Positions 16,909-23,364 of a stretch of DNA of 36,400 nucleotides are shown piece by piece. The notes under the pieces are model-generated. The model was given only the letters and a program-made list of their open reading frames with translations. It was not told the origin of the DNA and searched no databases. Within the stretch, counting starts at the first letter, position 1, and each line of letters opens with the position of its first letter. The position numbers were made by a program, and so were the translations under genes. The DNA is taken from NCBI GenBank assembly GCA_965369385.1, contig CBDUQP010000014.1, positions 1-36,400 on the forward strand, given 5' to 3'. This stretch comes from CBDUQP01 sp965369385. GTDB lineage: Bacteria; Planctomycetota; Phycisphaerae; SM23-33.

Positions 16909-18363
16909 TTAGCCCAGCTTGCATTTCCAGTGTTCTATCTGGTCAGCCACCTGTTTGCTCCCGCCTGCGCCGTCGGGGCTGTATCGCTTGACGACGTTGT
17001 CTGCGCCAAGATATTCGATGACGTCGGCGTCTATCGCATCGGAGTATTCCGCCAGGGCAGCTACGCCAAGCTCAGCCAGCGTTTTTCCTTCCTTGTCCGC
17101 CCGCGCGACCAGTTTGCCGACTATCTGGTGTGCGGTACGGAAGGGTGTGCCCTTGCTGGTGATGTATTCGGCAAGGGCAGTCGCGTCGAGGAAGCCTTCG
17201 TCTATTTGGGAGCTAATCCGGTTGGCTTTGAATTTCGTGGTGCTCACGATGCCGGCCGCCACTTTCAGTGTTTGCCTTGCAGCGTCGATAGCGGGGAACA
17301 CAAAACGCTTGTCGTCCTGCATGTCACGATTATAGGCAAGCGGCAGACCCTTGATGAGCGTGAGCATTCCGACAAGCTGCGAAATCGCGGTCGCACTTTT
17401 TCCGCGAATCAGCTCAAGCGTGTCTGAGTTCTTCTTCTGCGGCATCATGGAGCTTGACGTGCAGTAGGCATCGTGCAGTTCTATCATGCCAAACTCCGTG
17501 GTGGAGTAGATGATCCAATCCTCCGCCCATCGCGACAGGTGCACGCCCAGCATCGCACAGGCGAAGCACAGCTCTGCCAGGAAATCACGATCGGACGTCG
17601 CGTCGATACTGTTGCGGCTGATCTGGCTGAAGCCCAGAAGCTCTGCCGTTCGCTCGCGATTGAGCCCAAGAGACGTACCAGCCACCGCGCCGCTGCCCAG
17701 CGGGCACACGTTAATGCGTTTGCGACAGTCCACAAGACGCTCGGCGTCGCGGTCGAGCATTTCCACATACGCCAGGACAGAGTGGCCGGCGATTATCGGC
17801 TGGGCTCGCTGGAGGTGCGTATAGGCGGGGATGACCAGGTCATCGTATTTCTCCGCCAGCGTTACCATCGCCTTCTGGAGATTGACTATCAGATCTCGCA
17901 CATCCTCGGCCGCGTCGCGGGCCCAGAGTCGCAGATCGAGGGCGACCTGGTCGTTGCGGCTTCTGCCGGTGTGCAGCTTTCCGCCGACCGGGCCGATGAG
18001 GTCGATAAGGTTCTTCTCGATGACCATGTGAATGTCTTCAAGTTCGATGGGCATCGCCAGCTTGCCAGCTTCGAGCTTGGTGGCGATATCAAGCAGCCCT
18101 TGCTTGATGGTGCGGAACTCTTTTGTGCTTATGAGTTTTTGCTCGCTCAGCATCTGGGCGTGGGCGATCGAACCGACGATATCGTATCGCCAGAGTGCCT
18201 GGTCTATATCGAGCGACGCCAGCAGTTGGGCGGTGGCGGCATCGGCGGTGGCGGTGAGGCGCCCGTGCCATGATTTTCCGGCACTCCCGGTACTCTTTGG
18301 GGCGGCGGTCTTCTTGGCGATCTTTTTGGTTTTGGTGGTCTTACTGGTCTTTTTGGTGGCCAT
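16909..18363 (-). CDS. argH: Argininosuccinate lyase with Lys-rich N-terminal tail
   Basis: Splits argininosuccinate into arginine and fumarate, the last step of arginine synthesis. Conserved parts are KSWHGRL at the start of the fold, HTGRSRNDQVALDLRLW, TYTHLQRAQP-like AYTHLQRAQPIIAGH, the flexible catalytic loop SSSMMPQKKNSD (near residues 300-312, with the catalytic Ser) and LAYNRDMQDDK. The family start lies near residue 30. Before it is a tail MATKKTSKTTKTKKIAKKTA of the histone H1 type, with no alternative ATG inside it. The ATG has AAGGAG eight bases upstream and a very good promoter, so the tail is really translated. argG is not in the window. Confidence 0.97.
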   Translation of the reverse strand: MATKKTSKTTKTKKIAKKTAAPKSTGSAGKSWHGRLTATADAATAQLLASLDIDQALWRYDIVGSIAHAQMLSEQKLISTKEFRTIKQGLLDIATKLEAGKLAMPIELEDIHMVIEKNLIDLIGPVGGKLHTGRSRNDQVALDLRLWARDAAEDVRDLIVNLQKAMVTLAEKYDDLVIPAYTHLQRAQPIIAGHSVLAYVEMLDRDAERLVDCRKRINVCPLGSGAVAGTSLGLNRERTAELLGFSQISRNSIDATSDRDFLAELCFACAMLGVHLSRWAEDWIIYSTTEFGMIELHDAYCTSSSMMPQKKNSDTLELIRGKSATAISQLVGMLTLIKGLPLAYNRDMQDDKRFVFPAIDAARQTLKVAAGIVSTTKFKANRISSQIDEGFLDATALAEYITSKGTPFRTAHQIVGKLVARADKEGKTLAELGVAALAEYSDAIDADVIEYLGADNVVKRYSPDGAGGSKQVADQIEHWKCKLG

Positions 18364-18385
18364 CTGTCAGACTCCTTCTGACGCG

Positions 18386-18414
18386 ATAGTATGCACACGC
18401 GGCGGTGGTGTCAA
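18386..18414 (-). promoter_or_regulatory. Sigma70-like promoter for argH
   Basis: On the minus strand TTGACA (18414-18409), exactly 17 bases, then TACTAT (18391-18386). The expected RNA start is near 18380, leaving a leader of about 16 bases that contains little more than the AAGGAG site (18377-18372). Confidence 0.75.
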
Positions 18415-18433
18415 TGATATGGCACCGCCGGTC

Positions 18434-18461
18434 TTGTGCGCCCGGCCGGCAGGCGTATAAT
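18434..18461 (+). promoter_or_regulatory. Sigma70-like promoter for pyrK
   Basis: TTGTGC (18434-18439), 16 bases, then a consensus TATAAT (18456-18461). It lies 76 bases before the pyrK ATG and back to back with the argH promoter. Confidence 0.6.
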
Positions 18462-18537
18462 CGGATATCCGGCGAGGGCAATGCCCCGTATAACGCCTGC
18501 CGGGGAAATTCTGTGCAGAAAGTCAGGAAAGAAAGTG

Positions 18538-19503
18538 ATGTCAGATACGAATAGCAGCCAGTCGGCGCGTGGCGTTTTCGATGCGGAAATCACGCGGAAC
18601 GAGCCTCTATGCAGCGAGCATTATTTATTGACGCTGCTGCTGCGGAAGTTTCCGCCGACGGCTGCTGGACAGTTTGTCCAGTTGCAGTGTACCCGCGGAG
18701 TCAGCAGCGAAACTCCCCAGGTGATTGAAGTATCCGAGGGGAACTGGCCCAAGATAACGCAGCCGGAACTGGTGAACGCCCAGCCGCTGTTGCGTCGCCC
18801 GCTGAGCCTGGCCGGTCGGCGCGATACTGACCGTGGCGTGGAGCTGGATATTATCTATCGCGTGATAGGTGATGGAACTCGGCTGCTGGCGGCTGAGCAG
18901 GTGGGCGGGATGCTGAGCGTGCTTGGTCCGCTGGGCAACGCGTTCAGGATTTCGGATACCAAACCGCTGGCGGTACTCGTCGGCGGTGGGGTGGGCATTC
19001 CTCCGATGATATACACTGCCGAGGCGCTGGCGGCTGCCGGTAAGCAGGCGGTCGCTATTTGCGGGGTTCGAACAAAGGACTTTCTGCCGCTGACGCTCAC
19101 CGAGACGCCGAGCGCCGAAGGCGAGCCTGCCATGTGCGTGGAGGAATTCTCACGAAGCGGCGCGGCTGCGATGATAACAAGCGATGATGGCAGTATCGGC
19201 ATGAAGGGTTTCACGTGCGACGCGTTGGCGAAGTGGCTTGCGGTCCAGAGTGATGCCAGCGCCGATGTGGTTGTCTACACATGCGGGCCGGAAGTGATGA
19301 TGCACGGCGCGGCGGACATATGCGCGGCTGCGGGTGTGGAATGTCAGGTATCGATGGAACGTTACATGGGTTGTGGCATGGGCACGTGCCAGTCGTGCGT
19401 GTGCAAGACGAAGGACCCATCCGATACCGAAAAGGGCTGGCAGTATAAGTTATGCTGCACGGACGGTCCGGTATTTGATGCCGCCGAGTTGATTTGGGAT
19501 TAG
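18538..19503 (+). CDS. pyrK: Dihydroorotate dehydrogenase electron transfer subunit (PyrK)
   Basis: An iron-sulfur flavoprotein that passes electrons from dihydroorotate dehydrogenase PyrDB to NAD+ in pyrimidine synthesis. The frame is open from 18436, but AGGAAAG precedes the ATG at 18538, giving 321 residues. RRPLSLAG is the FAD-binding Arg-Pro-Leu-Ser motif, VLVGGGVGIPP the NAD-side Gly-rich loop, and YTCGPEVMM the C-terminal NAD-binding motif. The final MGCGMGTCQSCVCKT...YKLCCTDGP supplies the four Cys of a [2Fe-2S] cluster. It is ~50 residues longer than usual, with extra residues before RRPLSL. pyrD is not adjacent. A related ferredoxin-NADP reductase-like role cannot be excluded. Confidence 0.88.
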   Translation: MSDTNSSQSARGVFDAEITRNEPLCSEHYLLTLLLRKFPPTAAGQFVQLQCTRGVSSETPQVIEVSEGNWPKITQPELVNAQPLLRRPLSLAGRRDTDRGVELDIIYRVIGDGTRLLAAEQVGGMLSVLGPLGNAFRISDTKPLAVLVGGGVGIPPMIYTAEALAAAGKQAVAICGVRTKDFLPLTLTETPSAEGEPAMCVEEFSRSGAAAMITSDDGSIGMKGFTCDALAKWLAVQSDASADVVVYTCGPEVMMHGAADICAAAGVECQVSMERYMGCGMGTCQSCVCKTKDPSDTEKGWQYKLCCTDGPVFDAAELIWD

Positions 19504-19537
19504 CGTGGCCGGTTTTTGGGCTCTACGCGGCGGAACT

Positions 19538-21319
19538 CTACTCTTCGTTGAGTATTGCCTGCATTTGTTCGCGTTGTTCTGCGAGCCATGCGTGATCGTG
19601 TTTGCACTGTATGTGTGCCCAGGGGAGGATTTCGTCGGGTGCTATTTCGCGGCGATAGAAGGCCGGGTCTATACCGGTTTCCTCGAACGCGGCCGTCCAG
19701 TGTTCCCACTTAAAGTGTTCATTCCATGCGTCCATGCGTGCGCCGTTTCGCCATGCGGCTTCTATGACTTTGCTCATTCGTCTGTCGCCACGGCAGAGTG
19801 CAACTTCCAGATGGCTGCGTTCGATCCAGTGGAATTTCACGGTCACGGGGGATTTCTTCGACATATCTCGCAGGTCATTGCGGATTTTCATGAAGTAGTC
19901 GAAGTCTTGCATGGCGGTCCACTGCATCGGTGTGTGCGGTTTTGGTACGAACCACGAGACGCTGGCCGAGATGGCGCCTTTGTGATTGTCCACCGCTTTT
20001 CTGGTCCACGATAGACGTTTGCACAGTTTGACGATTCCTTCGATATCCTCTTGGGATTCTGTGGGAAAGCCGACCATGAAATAGACCTTCACGCTCTTCC
20101 ATCCTGCGTGGTAGGCGGCTTGGACGCCCGCGATCATATCGTCATCTGAGATGTCTTTGCCGATGGCCTTGCGGATTTTTGGCAGGGCGGTTTCGGCTGC
20201 GATGGTGAATCCGCTTTTTCGGACGCATGACGTTAGCTTGGGCAATTGCTGGAGCTGGCTGTCTACGCGGAGGCTGGGCAGGGAGATTGATATATTCTTG
20301 CCCGAAAACTCGGTATTCAGGCGTTCGATGAGTTCATCGAGGTGCGGATAATCGCTGGTAGACAGGCTCAGCAGCGAAATCTCGGAGTAGCCTGTAGCGG
20401 CGAGTGCCCGGCGGGCGTAGTCCATGATGCAGTCTACCGAGCGGTATCGCAGTGGCAGGCGAGCGTGGCCGGCCTGGCAGAAGCGGCAGCCATTTGGGCA
20501 GCCCCGCATGATTTCGATAATCACCCGTTCGTGAACACCTTCTGAAAGCGGCACGAGCGGTGCGTCTACCATGGGCGAGGTGGCGAAATCTGCTTGTGTC
20601 GCGTGTTGGATTACGGCGGGCACATCGTCGCGAGTGGGCCCGAACGCCGCCAGCGTGCCGTCCGGGTTGTATTGGGGTTCGTAGAATCGCGGGCAGTAGA
20701 CGCCGGTGATGGTCTTTGCTGCCTGCAGGAGGATGTCGTCGCGACTCATGCCGGTTTGCTTGGCGCTCTTGACCAACTGGACGAATTCGGTCAGCGGCTC
20801 TTCACCTTCGCCGGCGATGAATATATCAAAGAACTCGGCCACCGCTTCGGGCGAGTCGGCAAAGGCGTCACCGCCGATGATGATGGGATCGTCTGCGGTT
20901 CGGTCTGTGCTATGCAGGGGGATGCCGGCCAGGTCGAGCATTGTCAGCACGTTGGTCGCGCACGCCTCGTAGGCCAGTGAGAAGCCGATAATATCGAAAT
21001 CCCGCAGCGCACAGCGACTCTCCCAGCCGAAAAGCGGGATGTCATGATCCCTCATAACCTGCTCGGCATCGATATTCGGGCAGTATGCCCGGTCACAGAC
21101 TACTGCTTCGATTTTATTGAGCATGTGGTACAGCACTTGGTTGCCCATATGGCTGATACCGATGGTGTAGTTATCCGGAAATGCGAGCGCAACGGTAACT
21201 TCGGCATCGTTAATGTTCTTGCAGCAAGCATTTATCTCCAGTCCAATATACTGTCCGGGCTGGCGGATGCGTGGCAGGAGCTCACTTGAGACGAGTTTTG
21301 CAACGTTTTTGATAGTCAT
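19538..21319 (-). CDS. TIGR03960-type B12-binding-like radical SAM protein
   Basis: A 593-residue protein. The first ~230 residues form a B12-binding-like Rossmann domain (VALAFPDNYTIGISHMGNQVLY, DIIGFSLAYEACATNVL, IIGGDAFADSPE). The radical SAM barrel carries IEIMRGCPNGCRFCQAGH, with three Cys in C-x3-C-x2-C for the [4Fe-4S] cluster that cleaves S-adenosylmethionine. IMDYARRALAATGYSEISLLSLSTSDY and VKVYFMVGFPTESQEDI are further barrel strands typical of this subfamily. Members are often fused or adjacent to a DUF2344 domain (TIGR03936); none is seen here. The substrate is unknown, though the family is often linked to ribosome/RNase G genes. It converges on pyrK with a 34-base gap. Confidence 0.9.
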   Translation of the reverse strand: MTIKNVAKLVSSELLPRIRQPGQYIGLEINACCKNINDAEVTVALAFPDNYTIGISHMGNQVLYHMLNKIEAVVCDRAYCPNIDAEQVMRDHDIPLFGWESRCALRDFDIIGFSLAYEACATNVLTMLDLAGIPLHSTDRTADDPIIIGGDAFADSPEAVAEFFDIFIAGEGEEPLTEFVQLVKSAKQTGMSRDDILLQAAKTITGVYCPRFYEPQYNPDGTLAAFGPTRDDVPAVIQHATQADFATSPMVDAPLVPLSEGVHERVIIEIMRGCPNGCRFCQAGHARLPLRYRSVDCIMDYARRALAATGYSEISLLSLSTSDYPHLDELIERLNTEFSGKNISISLPSLRVDSQLQQLPKLTSCVRKSGFTIAAETALPKIRKAIGKDISDDDMIAGVQAAYHAGWKSVKVYFMVGFPTESQEDIEGIVKLCKRLSWTRKAVDNHKGAISASVSWFVPKPHTPMQWTAMQDFDYFMKIRNDLRDMSKKSPVTVKFHWIERSHLEVALCRGDRRMSKVIEAAWRNGARMDAWNEHFKWEHWTAAFEETGIDPAFYRREIAPDEILPWAHIQCKHDHAWLAEQREQMQAILNEE

Positions 21320-21417
21320 AAGAACTCAGCATAGTATTGTGAAGGCTTGTTCAATTCCAGTCTATCGTTATCATATTAGGTATAGTACGTACCGGATGAT
21401 GCTCAGAAAGGATTCGA

Positions 21418-21606
21418 ATGGCATTTGATCGATACAGATTCGGCCGGTCTCTGACTGCTGTGGGTGGCGGGGTGTTGGCTATCGGAGCATTTCTGCTCAT
21501 CATTAAGTTCGTGGTAATGCTCGGCTTCGTGTATGGTTGGGCTATCTTCTTAGCGGGCATAGTGATGACGGCAGTTGGCACGTTGTTTCGTGGCGGATTC
21601 AGGTAG
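21418..21606 (+). CDS. Small two-helix membrane protein
   Basis: A 62-residue protein with the ATG preceded by AAAGGA seven bases upstream. A short basic N-terminus (MAFDRYRFGR) leads into two hydrophobic helices (about residues 11-30 and 34-56) with Gly-rich faces. The ending GTLFRGGFR is basic, so both ends are probably cytoplasmic. I do not recognise a family. It is divergent from the radical SAM gene and 95 bases before the YjbQ gene, with which it may be co-transcribed. Confidence 0.65.
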   Translation: MAFDRYRFGRSLTAVGGGVLAIGAFLLIIKFVVMLGFVYGWAIFLAGIVMTAVGTLFRGGFR

Positions 21607-21701
21607 TTTCTGCCAATCGTCGGTTGCCGCGTTGAGGCAGTCGGCTCGCAAATTGTGAGAATAACGCAGATCGTGAAGAGTGGTTCAGGAAGGATAGCGC
21701 A

Positions 21702-22115
21702 ATGAAATTCAAGACAGAGTACCTGACATTCAACACTTCCCGTAAACGGGAGTACATCAATATTACCGACAAGGTGGCAGACGTGGTGGCAGATGCCGGC
21801 ATCCAGGAGGGCATGGTGCTGGTATCGGCGATGCACATTACTGCTGGTGTGTACGTGAACGATGCCGAAAGCGGTTTGATTGCGGATATTGATGAATGGC
21901 TGGAGAAGCTCGCCCCGTTCAATGCGGACTATCGCCACCACATGACCGGCGAGACCAACGGAGATGCGCACCTGAAGAACCTGCTGCTTCATCACGAGGT
22001 TATCGTTCCGGTAACGGATGGTCGTCTGGACCTGGGCCCGTGGCAGCAGGTATATTACGCTGAGTTCGATGGCCGGCGTCCTAAGCGTCTGATTATCAAG
22101 GCCATGGGCGAGTAG
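21702..22115 (+). CDS. UPF0047 / YjbQ family protein
   Basis: A 137-residue protein of the YjbQ family (TIGR00149), a small trimeric beta-barrel with a metal-binding site. The family signature is complete: HITAGVYVNDAESGLIADIDEWLEKLAP, then NGDAHLKNLLLHHEVIVPV and DGRLDLGPWQQVYYAEFDGRRPKRLIIK. The conserved His, Asp and Glu residues line the site. E. coli YjbQ shows weak thiamine phosphate synthase activity, and some annotations use that name, but the true function is open. AGGA lies upstream of the ATG. The presence of thiL in the same window is noted but not evidence of a link. Confidence 0.93.
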   Translation: MKFKTEYLTFNTSRKREYINITDKVADVVADAGIQEGMVLVSAMHITAGVYVNDAESGLIADIDEWLEKLAPFNADYRHHMTGETNGDAHLKNLLLHHEVIVPVTDGRLDLGPWQQVYYAEFDGRRPKRLIIKAMGE

Positions 22116-22201
22116 TTTTGTACCGGTGGGATGCAATGGGCTATTGTGCTGTTCTTGTAATGGTTGGACGTCTATAGCTTTAGGCGATATGGAGAGTAAG
22201 T

Positions 22202-22702
22202 ATGACGATTCGTTTTTTATGTCAGCATTGTCACAGATATTCAGATCTTCCGGATTCCGCGGGCGGAAAGCGGGGCGATTGCCCTCTTTGTGGGCAGAGT
22301 GCCTACGTGGCCGGCAAGGTGGATGAGAACGAGATTCTGGACATAGCTCCGATTGACATGGAGGAAGAACGCCGGACGGCTGCGGTTGAAGACTTGCACA
22401 AGTCACGTGAGCAGGACTTGATGAAGGCCTGCAAGACCGAGGTGCCGATTCCGCTGGAGCATCGCGACAGTCTGGAAGTGGAAGACCTCCACCACTTTGT
22501 GGTGAATTATTGCCTTGATATGACCGACGGCAAGAGGCAACGAGCACAGTTGCATGTTACTTCGCTGAGGAAGTTCGGCCCGCTCGGTTTGCAGGCGGTC
22601 AGGGATTTTCAGAGCCACAAAGTAGACGAACCCGCCCTGAAGCGGATGTCACAAATACTGCTGGACCGTATGCTGGTCGATTTGGTTTGGGATTTGGGGT
22701 AA
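22202..22702 (+). CDS. Zinc-ribbon protein of unknown function
   Basis: A 166-residue protein. The N-terminal FLCQHCHRYSDLPDSAGGK and DCPLCGQ give four Cys in two C-x2-C knuckles (residues 7-30), a small zinc ribbon like those of many planctomycete proteins. After an acidic linker the C-terminal half is helical, ending DRMLVDLVWDLG, and I recognise no catalytic motif. GGAG lies ten bases before the ATG. Its last 28 codons are inside the 170-bp direct repeat and recur as a gene fragment at 23119-23202. A perfect palindrome begins six bases after the stop. Confidence 0.75.
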   Translation: MTIRFLCQHCHRYSDLPDSAGGKRGDCPLCGQSAYVAGKVDENEILDIAPIDMEEERRTAAVEDLHKSREQDLMKACKTEVPIPLEHRDSLEVEDLHHFVVNYCLDMTDGKRQRAQLHVTSLRKFGPLGLQAVRDFQSHKVDEPALKRMSQILLDRMLVDLVWDLG

Positions 22703-22788
22703 GCGTGAAAAAGGGGTCAGGAACCTTTTAAAGCTTCTCTGTGGCCTATATTGTCAGTCTCTAAAAGGTTCCTGACCCCTTTTTTCTT
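22619..22788. repeat. 170-bp direct repeat, copy 1
   Basis: Bases 22619-22788 are identical, base for base, to 23119-23288, exactly 500 bases away. The unit contains the last 28 codons and stop of the zinc-ribbon gene plus the palindrome at 22708-22784. The match ends abruptly at both sides (22618/23118 and 22789/23289 differ). The lack of any mismatch means a very recent duplication, gene conversion or an assembly error. Confidence 0.95.
22708..22784. repeat. REP-like perfect palindrome P1
   Basis: A 23-base arm (22708-22730, core GGGGTCAGGAACC) pairs perfectly with 22762-22784, with a 31-base loop. A-rich and T-rich ends flank the stem, so it would also work as a bidirectional terminator after the zinc-ribbon gene. 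It belongs with P2 (26622) and P3 (33008): same layout, different stem sequence. Confidence 0.85.
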
Positions 22789-23089
22789 CGAGCGGGCGTT
22801 CCGAATATCCAAGACGGACTTGCGGATTAGGCCGATGTATCACCGGCTCCGACGACGGATTGAGGCTCATGTGCTGGTGGCTTTTGTTGCGTACACGATC
22901 TACAAGGAACTGGAACGTCGGCTGGCTGAAGCCGGCATCGCAATGAGTCCCAAACGAGCCTCCGAGCTGACGCAGACAATGTATGAAATGACGTTCCGGT
23001 ATCCGAATGAAGCGGAGGAACAGCGGATTTTATTGCAGATGGACGCTGACCAGCAGCAACTCTACGACCTGATCTATCACCCGCGTTGA
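22789..23089 (+). pseudogene. C-terminal remnant of an IS4/IS1634-like transposase
   Basis: The frame across this segment encodes RAFRISKTDLRIRPMYHRLR, RIEAHVLVAFVAYTIYKELE and SPKRASELTQTMYEM, ending at TGA 23087-23089. I recognise this as the extreme C-terminus of IS1634-group (IS4 superfamily) DDE transposases, where '[IL]RP[IM]YH...RI.AH....F.AY.LE' follows the catalytic core. The N-terminal ~80% and the catalytic residues are missing. The apparent ATG at 22751 lies inside the palindrome and is not the real start. The homology begins within a few bases of the repeat end. The 29 bases after the stop (23090-23118) may be the old right end of the element. Confidence 0.8.
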
Positions 23090-23118
23090 AATCAGGGTGT
23101 CCCAACGCGGAAGTCAGG

Positions 23119-23288
23119 AAAGTAGACGAACCCGCCCTGAAGCGGATGTCACAAATACTGCTGGACCGTATGCTGGTCGATTTGGTTTGGGATTTGGGGT
23201 AAGCGTGAAAAAGGGGTCAGGAACCTTTTAAAGCTTCTCTGTGGCCTATATTGTCAGTCTCTAAAAGGTTCCTGACCCCTTTTTTCTT
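23119..23288. repeat. 170-bp direct repeat, copy 2
   Basis: The second, identical copy of 22619-22788. Bases 23119-23202 carry the last 28 codons of the zinc-ribbon protein without a start, so this is a dead gene fragment. Bases 23208-23284 carry a second identical palindrome (arms 23208-23230 and 23262-23284). The stretch 23289-23364 has a further short GC hairpin (CCCGGAAG...CTTCCGGG, then TTTTC), a likely terminator. Confidence 0.95.
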
Positions 23289-23295
23289 TTTCTTG

Positions 23296-23335
23296 AGACA
23301 GGCCCGGAAGCGTAAACTTCCGGGCCTGTTTTCGT
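23296..23335 (+). terminator. Rho-independent-type hairpin downstream of the repeat
   Basis: ACAGGCCCGGAAG, a short loop, CTTCCGGGCCTGT form a near-perfect 13-bp stem (about 23298-23331) followed by TTTTC. It faces the 3' end of the secreted-protein gene on the other strand and would stop plus-strand transcription from the YjbQ/zinc-ribbon genes. Confidence 0.7.
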
Positions 23336-23364
23336 CAGTGTGTCATATTATTGCGGGCAACGGT

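Noticed and set aside
17473..18273. A 266-codon plus-strand open frame opposite argH
   Set aside because: It is antisense to a well-conserved enzyme, and its translation looks like low-complexity shadow sequence.
19505..20014. A 169-codon plus-strand open frame opposite the radical SAM gene
   Set aside because: It is antisense to a gene with clear family motifs and shows no protein family of its own.
2091..22135. Shared TTTGTACCGG just after the stop codons of pilM (near 2098) and the YjbQ gene (near 22116)
   Set aside because: Only ten bases match and the flanking bases diverge at once; a 10-mer can recur by chance in 36 kb.
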